A stretch of DNA of 64,000 bases from Deinococcus gobiensis I-0 (GCF_000252445.1 NC_017805.1:1-64000), one strand, 5' to 3'; positions 1 to 8,472 are shown, numbered from the stretch's first letter. Notes: a model not told the origin generated them from the letters alone. Program-made: numbers and translations.

Positions 1-419
<419 letters not shown>

Positions 420-427
<8 letters not shown>

Positions 428-1352
428 GCCGTCCCCCCGGCACGAGCAGCAGCAGCACGGCCAGCCCCAGCGTGCGCCGGGCCAGTGTCAGCGCGCGCGG
501 GAGGTCGGCGGCCGTCGCCCCGCGCCCCGCCGGATTCAGCACGTACAGCCATCCGCCGTCCGCGTTCCGCTTGTCCAGCCGCAGCCCCAGCGCCCCGGCA
601 AAGGCACTCATGGGGTGCCCGGCGTTCGGGCTGGGGGTGGCGCGGCGGTCGTGGGCCCACACCCGCCAGCCCGCGCCCCCGGCGGCCAGCAGCGTGCACA
701 GGGCGGTCAGCCGGGCGGGAGCGAGGTTCAGGAGGTCGTCGGCGCGGGCTGCCCCCTTGCCTGCGTACTCCAACTCCGGCGTGCGGTAGCCCCACATGGC
801 GTCGGCGGTGTTCGTCAGGCGGTAGGCGGCGGCTAGCGGCAGCCCCCCCGCGCGGTAGGCCAGCAGCGGCGCGACCACGCTGTCCGAGAGGTTCTCCGCG
901 AGGCTCTCGACCGCCGCGCCCGCGACCTCGCCCGCGCTCAGGGCCGAGGTGTCGCGGCTGACCAGATGCCACGCGAGCAGGCGCCGCGCCTCCGGCAGGT
1001 CGTCCCGCGCGAGCGCCGCGTGGACCTCGCCCACCGCCCCGAACAGAGCGCGCCGCGCCAGCAGCGTCTTGAGGACCGCCGCCTGCGCGGGCCAGGGCAG
1101 GCGCGTGGCGAGTGCCCCGGCACCGGCCGCCAGCCCGGCCCCCAGCCCCCAGCCGGCCAGCCCCTCGGCCAGCTGCCCGGCCGGGGTGGTGGCCCGCCAG
1201 CGCCGCCGCGCCGCGCCGAGGGAAGTCCCCATCCACACGACCGGGTGCGCGGCGTTTGGTGGCTCGCCCAGGGCGTCGAGGGCCAGCGCCAGCAGCAGCG
1301 TGCGGCGCGGGGCCGCCCGGGTCTTCAGGGCTTCAGCGAGGGCCACCCTCAA
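420..1352 (-). CDS. cbiB: Adenosylcobinamide-phosphate synthase CbiB
   Basis: Integral membrane enzyme that joins aminopropanol phosphate to adenosylcobyric acid, giving adenosylcobinamide phosphate. It has 310 residues, the usual length. Recognisable family segments are the N-terminal [18 protein letters not shown] stretch and the central [16 protein letters not shown] stretch. Several hydrophobic helices are visible, including one near the N-terminus and one at the very C-terminus ([12 protein letters not shown]). The frame opens with TTG at 1352, overlapping the cobO stop in TATTGA; a GTG two codons later at 1346 is an equally plausible start. It lies in the riboswitch-controlled cobalamin operon between cobO and cobD. 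In Pseudomonas nomenclature this protein is called CobD, which should not be confused with the next gene. Confidence 0.93.
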
Positions 1353-1960
1353 TACTCGATGCCCTGCTGGCCGCCGATGCCCGCCTGGTAGGCGTGCTTG
1401 ACCGGCGTGATCTCGCTGACCGTGTCGGCCAAGGCCACCAGCTCGGGCAGTGCGCCGCGTCCGGTGATGACCACATGCAGCGCCGGGTCGCGCCCGCGCA
1501 GGACCTCCTCGACCTCGGCCCAGGGCACCCAGCCGTATTTCAGCGGATACGTAAACTCGTCGAGCACGATCAGGTCGTACTCGCCCGACTCGATGGCGGC
1601 GCGCGCCAGTGTCCAGCCGTGGGCGGCCAGCTCGGCCGAGTTCTCCAGGTCCTTGCTGCGCCAGGTCCAGCCGTCGCCCAGGCCCTCGTAGGGCAGCCCC
1701 AGCACGTCGAGGGTCCGGTGCTCGCCGAATTTGGCCGTGTCGTGCTTGAGAAACTGGAACATGCGGGTTTTCAGGCCGCGCCCGTGCGCCCGCATCATCA
1801 GGCCCAGGGCGGCGGTCGTCTTGCCCTTGCCGTTGCCGGTGTTCACGATGACCAGGCCCCGGCGGCCCTTGCTCATGCCCTCTTTCTTGCGGTAGTTGTC
1901 GCGCTGTTCGGTCAGCTCGCGCATGGCGGCCTCGCGGCGCTCGCGGGTGGCGTCGTCCAT
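1349..1960 (-). CDS. cobO: Cob(I)yrinic acid a,c-diamide adenosyltransferase
   Basis: CobA/CobO/BtuR-type ATP:corrinoid adenosyltransferase of 203 residues. It transfers adenosyl from ATP to Co(I) of corrinoids. The P-loop TGNGKGKTT at residues 41-49 is the family hallmark, followed by [17 protein letters not shown] and the Walker-B-like [13 protein letters not shown] segment near residue 135. The ATG at 1960 is the only sensible start; an N-terminal charged helix precedes the P-loop as in CobO. The stop overlaps the cbiB start. A 99-bp gap with no visible gene separates it from btuF upstream. This member belongs to the P-loop type, not the PduO or EutT types. Confidence 0.95.
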   Translation of the reverse strand: MDDATRERREAAMRELTEQRDNYRKKEGMSKGRRGLVIVNTGNGKGKTTAALGLMMRAHGRGLKTRMFQFLKHDTAKFGEHRTLDVLGLPYEGLGDGWTWRSKDLENSAELAAHGWTLARAAIESGEYDLIVLDEFTYPLKYGWVPWAEVEEVLRGRDPALHVVITGRGALPELVALADTVSEITPVKHAYQAGIGGQQGIEY

Positions 1961-2059
1961 AACCAGGGGGAAAGGGGGTGTGGAGAGGGGGAAGTGGAAA
2001 CGGCGGGGCGATGGTCTGGGCCGTAGCGCCGTGTTCGCTGTCCCCTCCCCACCTTCCCC

Positions 2060-2932
2060 TTACTTCCCCGCCTCCGGGTGAATGAAACGGATCAGGGCGC
2101 GCAGGGCGTCGGGCAGGCGGGGGCCGGGGCGCGACAGGGCGTCCTCCTCCTCCTGGGCGGGCTGGTACACGCGGCCCGTGGTCACGGCGCGCAGGCCGGC
2201 CCAGCCGGGGCGGGTGCGGGCGTCGGCGGCGCTCAGGCCGATCATGACCTGGGGGTTGCTCTTGACGATCAGCTCGGGGTCCAGCTTGGGGAAGTCGCCC
2301 AGGCGCGCGGGCACGATGGTCGCGCCGCCCGCTTTCGTGATCAGCGTGCCGATGAACGAGTTCGGCCCGACCGAGTAGGGCGAGGGATCAATCTCGTAGT
2401 AGGTGCTCACCTTGGGCAGGCGCAGCACGCTCTGTTGCAGGGCGTTCAGCTCGGTGCGCATGGACGTGACCAGCCGGGTCGCGCCCACCTCGCGGTTGGT
2501 GAGCTTGCCCAGCACGGCGATCTTCTCGAAGACCTCGTTGTAGGTCTGGGCGCTGCCGCCGTACACGGTCAGGCCGGCCGCCGCCAGTTTCTCGGTGAGG
2601 CGCGACCCGGCCGATTCGTCGGCCAGCACGAGGTCGGGCTTGAGGGCCAGGATCGCTTCGAGGTTGGGCGTGAAGGCGCTGCCGACCTTGGGCAGCTTGT
2701 CGGTCGCGGTCTTGGGATAGGTGCTGTAGCGGTCCACCGCCACGAGCTTGTCGCCCGCGCCGATGGCGATGAGCGTCTCGGTGTGCGAGGGCAGCATGGT
2801 GATGATGCGCCGGGGCTCGGCGCGCAGGGTCACGGTGCGCCCGAGGTCGTCGGTGACGGTCAGGGGGTAGCGGGTGGCGGCGGCCTGGGAGGCCAGGGCG
2901 GCGGCCGTCAGGGCCAGCAGGGATCTACGCAT
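2060..2932 (-). CDS. btuF: Cobalamin ABC transporter substrate-binding protein (BtuF-like)
   Basis: Periplasmic binding protein of the BtuF/FecB class, 290 residues, first gene after the cobalamin riboswitch. Residues 1-19 form a signal peptide ([18 protein letters not shown]). The mature part follows the family pattern: [21 protein letters not shown], then [20 protein letters not shown], then [34 protein letters not shown] segment matches the second lobe, where the ligand site is formed. No BtuC permease or BtuD ATPase lies in the window, so its partner is elsewhere or beyond the left edge genes. Haem or siderophore binding is possible by fold alone, but the riboswitch and the cob genes make cobalamin or cobinamide the likely ligand. 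Confidence 0.88.
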   Translation of the reverse strand: MRRSLLALTAAALASQAAATRYPLTVTDDLGRTVTLRAEPRRIITMLPSHTETLIAIGAGDKLVAVDRYSTYPKTATDKLPKVGSAFTPNLEAILALKPDLVLADESAGSRLTEKLAAAGLTVYGGSAQTYNEVFEKIAVLGKLTNREVGATRLVTSMRTELNALQQSVLRLPKVSTYYEIDPSPYSVGPNSFIGTLITKAGGATIVPARLGDFPKLDPELIVKSNPQVMIGLSAADARTRPGWAGLRAVTTGRVYQPAQEEEDALSRPGPRLPDALRALIRFIHPEAGK

Positions 2933-3087
2933 GATGGGGCTCCGGGTGCGGAAAAGAAGACGGCCGGAGCGGGGGGCACACCTGACGGGGGCCGCGTCCA
3001 GCCGGGGGCCGGAGCGCGGCAGGCGCTCTGTAGCTGGCCCTCTGGCGGCGAGAGGTCGCCCGGCCCCCGGGGTGGGGCCAGGACGTC

Positions 3088-3185
3088 CCTGAGAGGCATT
3101 CGGGCTTCTGAACGTGTCAGTTACCGCTGCGCGACAGCGCCGGACTGGACCCTGCGGGTCTTCACCGGACTTCCCCTACCTCAGG
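3088..3185 (-). promoter_or_regulatory. Cobalamin (AdoCbl) riboswitch upstream of btuF
   Basis: On the minus strand the segment shows the hallmarks of a cobalamin aptamer. P1 is closed by CCTGAG (3180-3185) with CTCAGG (3088-3093). Inside are GGGAAGTCCGGTGAA, the B12-box-like GCGCTGTCGCGCAGCGGTAA, and AAGCCCGAATGCC at the 3-prime end. About 155 nt lie between the aptamer and the btuF ATG and contain GC-rich hairpins that could act as the expression platform. The expected effect is repression of the operon when cobalamin is plentiful. Confidence 0.92.
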
Positions 3186-3286
3186 TGCGTGCAGGCTAGC
3201 AGACGGGAACGGCGTTCAGGGGGGGCGGCGGTCCCGCAGCGCGGCGAAGTGAGAGCCGGGTCCGCGCCGCACGCGCCGATGTGCGC

Positions 3287-3469
3287 TAGGCTGTGCGGAC
3301 TTCCGGGCGGGTTCGGCCGCAGCTGTGCAGTTTCTCCGCGCGAACCCCGGCCAGTGTCTCCTCTCCGTTTCCTGCGCAGGTGGCCCCGGTACCTGCCGCG
3401 TTTCTCAAGTACGCCGCTGGCCTGCCTTCTTCCGTGTGGGAGACGGGGGCGCAGCGGCCAGGACGTCCC
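3287..3469 (+). promoter_or_regulatory. Candidate helicase promoter (-10 TAGGCT) and long leader
   Basis: A TAGGCT hexamer at 3287-3292 resembles the TANNNT -10 boxes found before other genes here. No good -35 is visible. If used, it gives a leader of about 170 nt before the helicase ATG. Long leaders are common for cold-inducible DEAD-box helicases, but nothing here proves regulation. The region 3186-3286 between the riboswitch and this box shows no gene. Confidence 0.3.
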
Positions 3470-5050
3470 ATGACCCGACCCAAGACCCAGCCGCAGCCTG
3501 CCCGCACCTCCTCCGACCGCGATCCCCGCCGCCGGGGAGGCCGGGGCCAGGGCGCCGGCCCGAATCCGGCCCCCGACCACCGCGACGCCGCCGCGCCGCG
3601 CCCCGCGCCCCAGCCCGCGCCCGTGCGCCTCGCCTCGCCCGACCTGTGGCCGCAGCTGCTCGGCGGCCGCGAGCCGACCCCGGTGCAGGCCGGGGCCATC
3701 CCCGCGCTGATCGCCGGGCGCGACGTGATCACGACCGCGCGCACCGGCAGCGGCAAGACCCTGGCCTTCCTGATTCCGGCAGCGGCGCGCGGCATCGGCC
3801 TGGGCGAGGTGCGCGGCATCCGCCCCGAGGTGCTGGTGGTCACGCCCACCCGCGAACTCGCCGTGCAGATCCGTGACGTGGCCCGCGAACTGGGCATGAG
3901 CGCCGGGCGCATCACGGGGGGCATCACGCCGCGCCAGACCCGCAGCGAGGCGACCGGCAAGGGATTGATCGCCGGCACGCCGGGCCGCCTCAAGGACCTC
4001 ATCAACCAGGGCGAACTCAGCCTCGCGGGGCTGCGTTACGTGGTGCTCGACGAGGCCGACGAGCTGCTGTCGCTGGGCTTCCTGCGCGACGTGGGCGACA
4101 TCCTGCGCGCTGCCAAGCAGGAGGCCCGCGGTCCCGAACGCCTTCAGGTGGCGATGGCCTCCGCGACCTTCCCGGCCGAGATCCGGCAGGTGGCCGAGCG
4201 CTTCATGGAGAAGCCCGAGCGCATCGATATCGCCCCGGCCCGCAGCGCCGAGGCGGCCGGCGACGGCGACATCCTGGGCGGGGCGACCGGCGCGACCCAC
4301 CTGCTCGTCAATACCGTGCGCGAGGACCTGCTGGACATCGCCGCCGAGCAGGCCCGCGAGATGCTGCGCGCGCCCGGCGGCTGCGTGGTGATCTTCTGCC
4401 GCACCAAGGCCCTGGTCAAACGCCGCGCCGAGCGTCTGGGCGAGCTGCTGCCGGGCGAGACGGTCAGCGCGCTGCAGGGCAACATGGACCAGAAGAAGCG
4501 CGAGCGCACCATGGACCTGCTGCGCGAGGGCCAGTCGCGCGTGCTCGTGGCGACCGACATCGCCGGACGCGGCATCGACCTGCCCGAGGTCCGCATCGTG
4601 ATCCACCTCGACGTGGCCTCGACCGCCGAGGACCACGTGCACCGTTCGGGCCGCACCGCGCGTGCTGGGCGCCCCGGCACCAACCTCGTGCTGCTCATCC
4701 CCGAGCAGCGCGCCCTGTGGCAGAGCGTGCGCCGGGGCCTGCCCGCCGCGCTGCACCCGCCCATGAGCCGCGAGGAGGCCCAGATCGACCGCGAAATTCA
4801 GGAAAAGCAGGGCCAGCGCGGTCAGGGCGGCGGTGGCCGGGGCCAGGGCCAGGGCGGCGGTGGCCGCGGAGCGTCGCAGCCCCGGCAGGCCCAGTCAGGT
4901 CAGGCTGGGCAGCGCCAGTCGCGGCCGGACGCCCCGCACCGTGACGGCGGGTCGTCCGGCAACCGGGGGCGCGCGCCCGAACCCGCCGGTGTCGGTGGGG
5001 GCCGTGTGGGGCCGCAGCCCGCACGGGGCCGGGGTGGCCGCCGCCGCTGA
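3470..5050 (+). CDS. DEAD/DEAH-box ATP-dependent RNA helicase
   Basis: 526-residue RNA helicase of the DEAD-box family. In order: a basic low-complexity N-terminus (1-50); a Q-motif region EPTPVQAGAIP; motif I ARTGSGKT (90-97); motif Ia PTRELAVQI; motif II DEAD (194-197); motif III SAT in MASATF; and the C-terminal helicase motifs VATDIAGRGIDLPE and HRSGRTARAG. From about residue 445 the tail is rich in R, G and Q (GQGGGGRGQGQGGGGRG), an RNA-binding tail. I chose ATG 3470, which has AGGA upstream and begins the protein at MTRPKTQPQ, over the open frame that continues upstream to 3293 but has no family similarity. A strong hairpin terminator follows. The likely role is RNA remodelling in ribosome assembly, decay or cold adaptation; the exact subtype (RhlE- or CsdA-like) is not resolved. 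Confidence 0.95.
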   Translation: MTRPKTQPQPARTSSDRDPRRRGGRGQGAGPNPAPDHRDAAAPRPAPQPAPVRLASPDLWPQLLGGREPTPVQAGAIPALIAGRDVITTARTGSGKTLAFLIPAAARGIGLGEVRGIRPEVLVVTPTRELAVQIRDVARELGMSAGRITGGITPRQTRSEATGKGLIAGTPGRLKDLINQGELSLAGLRYVVLDEADELLSLGFLRDVGDILRAAKQEARGPERLQVAMASATFPAEIRQVAERFMEKPERIDIAPARSAEAAGDGDILGGATGATHLLVNTVREDLLDIAAEQAREMLRAPGGCVVIFCRTKALVKRRAERLGELLPGETVSALQGNMDQKKRERTMDLLREGQSRVLVATDIAGRGIDLPEVRIVIHLDVASTAEDHVHRSGRTARAGRPGTNLVLLIPEQRALWQSVRRGLPAALHPPMSREEAQIDREIQEKQGQRGQGGGGRGQGQGGGGRGASQPRQAQSGQAGQRQSRPDAPHRDGGSSGNRGRAPEPAGVGGGRVGPQPARGRGGRRR

Positions 5051-5093
5051 GCCTGCATCCCGGCTGACCTGATGCTCCGTCTCACCGCGTGGC

Positions 5094-5134
5094 CGCACGC
5101 CTCCACATAGGGAGGCGTGCGACTTTTGCGTTTT
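5094..5134 (+). terminator. Intrinsic terminator after the helicase
   Basis: A perfect 11-bp stem, CGCACGCCTCC (5094-5104) with GGAGGCGTGCG (5111-5121), and a 6-nt loop are followed by ACTTTTGCGTTTT. The T-rich flank is on the plus strand, so it serves the helicase. The stem may also stop minus-strand transcripts coming from 5228. Confidence 0.85.
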
Positions 5135-5227
5135 CGGCCTTCTCGGAAGCATGACCGGCGAGGCCATGTCTGGCCCGGGGGCCAGGACGACTCTGCCCCC
5201 CGGTTGCTTCCTCCAGGGCCGTCCGGC

Positions 5228-5548
5228 TCAGGGAACCTTGGGCATGTTCTGTCCGGTCGCCGCCTCATTCGCCACGCTGTCCAGGTCACCCCCGGTCGCC
5301 GCGACGGCGGCCAATACTGCCCCCTCGACGAGCGGTGCGTCCGCGACCCGCACATGTGGGCGCTCCCTGTCACTCGGCAGCTCCAGGGCGGGCGAGTGAC
5401 TCAGGGCGGCGCTGCCGAGGGCGAGCGGGACGAGCGCATCGTGGCTCTGGTCCAGCAGTTCCCGCAGGCTTCCCCGATCCGGGGGGCGCTTACGCCCCTT
5501 CAGCACGTACGGTCCTTCATACCGCTCGGCCACGGCGGCGCCGCTCAT
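5228..5548 (-). CDS. Hypothetical protein, 106 aa
   Basis: An open frame beginning MSGAAVAERYEGPYVLKGRK and ending in GQNMPKVP. I do not recognise a family. Codons have the G/C-rich third positions of neighbouring genes, and the protein reads as a plausible soluble polypeptide without low-complexity artefacts. It lies 68 bp downstream of the DUF4388/roadblock gene on the same strand and could be its operon partner. No convincing Shine-Dalgarno site precedes the ATG at 5548 (GCTGCCCGC). The opposite strand is also open across this interval but gives an Arg/Gly-rich composition typical of a shadow. Reality of the gene is uncertain. Confidence 0.5.
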   Translation of the reverse strand: MSGAAVAERYEGPYVLKGRKRPPDRGSLRELLDQSHDALVPLALGSAALSHSPALELPSDRERPHVRVADAPLVEGAVLAAVAATGGDLDSVANEAATGQNMPKVP

Positions 5549-5616
5549 GCGGGCAGCGCAGCGGGCTGGGGGTGGGGGCGGGCCTCGGGATTCGGGGCAC
5601 GCGCCCCGTCCCGGGG

Positions 5617-6984
5617 TCAGTTGATGCTCAGGGCCGCCACGAGCGACTTGAGCTTGTAACGCGCCATCGCCAGATTGGCCTTGTCCTTGGCGAGCACGAG
5701 ATACAGGAACAGGCTGCGGTCGGGCACGATATAGATGATGTGATACTGGCTCTGCAGCGTGATCAGGATGTCCTCGATCTCGCCCTTGATGCCCAGCATG
5801 TCCATCGTGCGCATCTTGGCACGCACCACTTCGGTGTTGCCGGCGGCGGCCAGTTCCAGGTCCAGGCCCGATCCGGCCATACCCAGGGCCATGCCGCTTT
5901 CGTAGTCCACCAGGGCCGCCGCCATGGCGCCGTCGATAGAGGAGATCGCGGTGTTCAGGGTTTCTTTGACGTTTGCCATATCGACCTCGGGGGCACCGGC
6001 AGGTTGCGGCGCAGGAGAAGAAGCGGGTAGGGAAGGAACAGGAGCGATCACGGTGGCCGGAGTCGGCACGGAAGGCGGAGCGGCCGAAGGGGGAGGTGGG
6101 GGAGCCGGTGCGCCGGCAGCCAGGGAAGCGGCAGCGGACCGGCCGGGGGCGGGCGGGGCAGTGCCCGCCGGGGTGGCCGGCTGGGGTTTGGGCAGCCCCT
6201 CGGTCGAACTTCTCGGCCTCCTGAAAAACACGGTTCCCTCCATGTCGTCGAGCAGAAAGTCGTCGGGTGCCAGGGGGGCGTCGCCCCGCTCGCGCTCGTC
6301 CTTGAGCCGCATCGCTTCCATAAGTAGGGCGCTGAGCGGTTTCATGGGTGCGCCCCGGCGGTTGTGGTGCGAGCGCTCGATGGTGATCGTCACCTCGTCC
6401 CAGGTCAGCAGTTCCAGCACGGCCTCCTCGCCGGTCTTGCGGGTCTGGTCCGAATAGGCGTTGACCAGCTTGCCTTCCAGCAGGTGCAGCCGTCCCAGCC
6501 GCCCGCCGGACGTCACCCGCAGGCCCAGGGTCTTGTGTTCCCACTCCATCATCTGGAGAAAACCCGGCAGCGGGACCCCGCGCACGGTGCCGTAGTGGCT
6601 GTTGGCCATCTCGCGCTCGACGACCTGCCGGGTGGCGTCGGCGTCAAGCAGGTCCACCACCGGCAGGTCGCCGAAGCGCGCGAGCAGCACGTCCACGTCC
6701 GGCAGGCTGCCCTCGGCCCCCAGCACGAAAAAGGTCAGGGGCCAGTGGTGCTTGGCGTGTTCCAGCAGAGGAATCAGGTCAGGGGGCAATTGCCCGTCCG
6801 GGCGGGTACACAGCACGATCGCCAGATTGGGGGCGTCCTGATGGTCCACCCGGATCGCCTCGGCCGGGCAGGCGTAGGTGAAGATGTCCCAGTCGGCCGC
6901 CGCCGCGAACTGCGCCGACAGGTGGCTGGACAGCCGGCCCTGCTCGTCGGCTATGAGGAAAAGAGAAGACTTCTGGTTGGCCAT
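5617..6984 (-). CDS. Pseudo-receiver / DUF4388 / roadblock-LC7 protein
   Basis: 455 residues in three parts. Residues 1-130 look like a response-regulator fold (SSLFLIADEQGRLSSHLSAQ), but the phosphoacceptor strand reads IVLCTRPDG with no aspartate at the usual place, so it is probably a pseudo-receiver. Residues about 133-240 are a DUF4388 (PatA N-terminal) domain, YGTVRGVPLPGFLQMMEW onward. A Pro/Ala-rich linker (290-360) leads to a C-terminal roadblock/LC7 domain starting near SSIDGAMAAALVDYESGMAL. The start at 6984 is fixed by AGGAGG 8 nt upstream. DUF4388 and roadblock domains work in polarity and gliding or twitching systems with MglA-like GTPases. The same two modules occur as separate genes in the che operon at 21873 and 22653, so a shared pathway is inferred. 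Confidence 0.88.
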   Translation of the reverse strand: MANQKSSLFLIADEQGRLSSHLSAQFAAAADWDIFTYACPAEAIRVDHQDAPNLAIVLCTRPDGQLPPDLIPLLEHAKHHWPLTFFVLGAEGSLPDVDVLLARFGDLPVVDLLDADATRQVVEREMANSHYGTVRGVPLPGFLQMMEWEHKTLGLRVTSGGRLGRLHLLEGKLVNAYSDQTRKTGEEAVLELLTWDEVTITIERSHHNRRGAPMKPLSALLMEAMRLKDERERGDAPLAPDDFLLDDMEGTVFFRRPRSSTEGLPKPQPATPAGTAPPAPGRSAAASLAAGAPAPPPPPSAAPPSVPTPATVIAPVPSLPASSPAPQPAGAPEVDMANVKETLNTAISSIDGAMAAALVDYESGMALGMAGSGLDLELAAAGNTEVVRAKMRTMDMLGIKGEIEDILITLQSQYHIIYIVPDRSLFLYLVLAKDKANLAMARYKLKSLVAALSIN

Positions 6985-7358
6985 CCCTTCCGACCTCCTG
7001 ACGCCCTGCGGGAAGCTCCAGCCGGGGGGCGAAGGAGCCTGTCCCGTTGGGCTCCTCAGATATAGATGACTCCCTCTGACATTTCTTTGCCTAAAACTCA
7101 TTTTTATCTCATTAAAATGCTTTCGTCTCATGTCCGGGGCAGATGCGCGCGGCTGGGACGGGAACAGGGCGAGGCGATTCCGGATGTCGATCCGGGACGG
7201 CAGAGGCGAGTCGGGATGCCTGAAGGACATCCGTCCTTAAACCTGAGTATTTTGGTCGGATTACTATGTAATAACCATGAGCCGATCTGATCTGTCCGCC
7301 CCGCTCTCCGTGCCGCCCTATCTACCCGGGCAGCTGTTCGGCAGGGAGGGCTGAGGCC
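6985..7358. other. Divergent intergenic region with an ATTAC-TAT-GTAAT palindrome
   Basis: 374 bp without a gene between the minus-strand roadblock gene and the plus-strand small protein. It holds two AT-rich patches (about 7060-7130 and 7235-7275) unusual for this GC-rich window. A perfect palindrome ATTAC-TAT-GTAAT lies at 7260-7272, and an AAGGAC-ATCC-GTCCTT hairpin at about 7223-7238. A possible minus-strand -10 (TATATC) sits near 7059-7064. An operator is plausible but unproven. Confidence 0.4.
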
Positions 7359-7697
7359 ATGTGCCGGACCCTGACCACCCTGGGGGCCCTCGGGCCGTCG
7401 CGCCGTGTGTCGCGCTGTACCTGCGGGGCCTACCACGTCGTATGGGCACACCTGCATCTCTCGCTGCATCCCGACGAGTTCGCCGAGCTCTGCCGGCTGT
7501 TCGCGTCTCCGCTGTCCGCCGGAGAGCGCCGGGACGTGGGGCTGTGGCACCTGCATCTGCAGGAGGGCGCGGCCGGCCTGTGGTACGGCCCGATGTGTGT
7601 TTCGCTGCCCGCAGACGACGTACGCGACCTGCGGGCGCTGCTGCTGGGGGTGCAGGTGCAGCCTGTGGCCCCGCGCCCGCTCTACGCCCTGAACTGA
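7359..7697 (+). CDS. Small Cys-containing hypothetical protein, 112 aa
   Basis: I do not recognise a named family with certainty. The N-terminus MCRTLTTL is followed by a CTCGAYHVVWAHLHLS segment with a CxC pair at residues 20-22 and a nearby histidine, then HPDEFAELCRLF. The layout (Cys/His knuckle, then short beta strands and a DEFxxL helix) resembles small DUF6686-like proteins, which is only an impression. GGAGG precedes the ATG by about 8 nt. The stop TGA at 7695-7697 overlaps an ATG of the downstream flavodoxin-like frame (TGATG), so the two genes are probably co-transcribed and perhaps coupled. Metal or iron-sulfur binding is possible from the cysteines but not shown. Confidence 0.7.
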   Translation: MCRTLTTLGALGPSRRVSRCTCGAYHVVWAHLHLSLHPDEFAELCRLFASPLSAGERRDVGLWHLHLQEGAAGLWYGPMCVSLPADDVRDLRALLLGVQVQPVAPRPLYALN

Positions 7698-7732
7698 TGG
7701 CTGGCCCTTCGCCGGTTCCCGGAGACCTGCCC

Positions 7733-8299
7733 ATGACGCTGCTCCCTGCCCGCAGTCTGCCCGCCGCCCCCCGCGTGGGCATCTTCTACAGCGCGGCCTG
7801 TAAGGGCACGGGGGCCGCCGCGCACGACCTCGCCGACGCCCTGTTCTCCCTGACGGGCCTGAGCCTGACGCTGGCCGAGCTGACCTGTACGGCCCCGGCC
7901 GACTTGGCCCACTACGACGCCCTGTTGCTGGGCTGCCCGACCTGTGGGGGGGAACTGCCGCCCGACTGGGCCGCCGCCTTTCCGGCCTTTCAGGAACTGG
8001 ACCTGGCCGGGCGCGCGGTCGGTCTGTTCGGCTGTGACGACCAGCGCGCTTCGCCGCGGACCTTTCAGGACGCCCTGGGGATCCTGGCCGAGGCCGCGCA
8101 GGTGTCGGGCGCGCGGCTGGTGGGGAGCACGGCCGTCGCCGGCTACGATTTCAGCGACTCGCGGGCGGTGTTCCGGGGACGTTTCATCGGCCTGGCGCTC
8201 GACCCTGCCACGCAGCCTGACCTGTCGGGCGACCGCGTGCGGCGCTGGGTGGCGGGCCTGGCCCACGAACTCGGCTGGCCCATCCGTCTCGGCGCCTGA
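7733..8299 (+). CDS. Flavodoxin-fold protein lacking the FMN-binding residues
   Basis: 188 residues aligning along the whole length with long-chain flavodoxins: VGIFYSAACKGTG at the phosphate loop, LLLGCPTCGGELPPDW, LFGCDDQ and FQDALGIL, and GYDFSDSRAVFRGRFIGLAL near the end. Known flavodoxins have a TxTGNT/KT loop, a Trp in GCPTW and a Tyr after GDQxG that sandwich the flavin. Here the loop is SAACKGTG, the Trp is Cys71 (making CPTC) and the Tyr position is Ser. FMN binding by the usual mode is therefore doubtful. Cys23, Cys68, Cys71 and Cys101 all sit around the former flavin site. GGAG lies 7-8 nt before the ATG at 7733; the alternative start 7697 overlaps the upstream stop and would add 12 residues. 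Confidence 0.85.
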   Translation: MTLLPARSLPAAPRVGIFYSAACKGTGAAAHDLADALFSLTGLSLTLAELTCTAPADLAHYDALLLGCPTCGGELPPDWAAAFPAFQELDLAGRAVGLFGCDDQRASPRTFQDALGILAEAAQVSGARLVGSTAVAGYDFSDSRAVFRGRFIGLALDPATQPDLSGDRVRRWVAGLAHELGWPIRLGA

Positions 8300-8426
8300 C
8301 CCGCGCGCCTTGACCGATTCCAGAGACTCGGCGGTGCATGGGGCCGGACCGCTAGACTGACCCCCGATCTCCGGTCGCCGGGTGGGCCGGAATGTCCGCC
8401 CGAAGCGGCAGGAAGACATCGGAGCT

Positions 8427-8458
8427 GCCAGGACCGGCGCGGGCCGCCTGGCTTTTTT
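8427..8458 (+). terminator. Hairpin plus T6 just before the epimerase start
   Basis: GCCAGG (8427-8432) pairs with CCTGGC (8447-8452) and six T residues follow at 8453-8458. It may simply end the flavodoxin unit. A TAGACT -10-like box at 8353-8358 lies upstream, so the hairpin could instead sit inside the epimerase leader as an attenuator, ending only 14 nt before the ATG. Confidence 0.55.
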
Positions 8459-8472
8459 GACGGGGGAGGGCG

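Noticed and set aside
3293..3469. N-terminal extension of the helicase up to 3293
   Set aside because: The extra 59 residues show no family similarity, and the ATG at 3470 has an AGGA site and starts a typical basic N-terminus.
5117..5659. 180-codon plus-strand frame opposite the 106-aa gene
   Set aside because: Crosses a terminator and the end of the roadblock gene on the other strand, with shadow-like composition.
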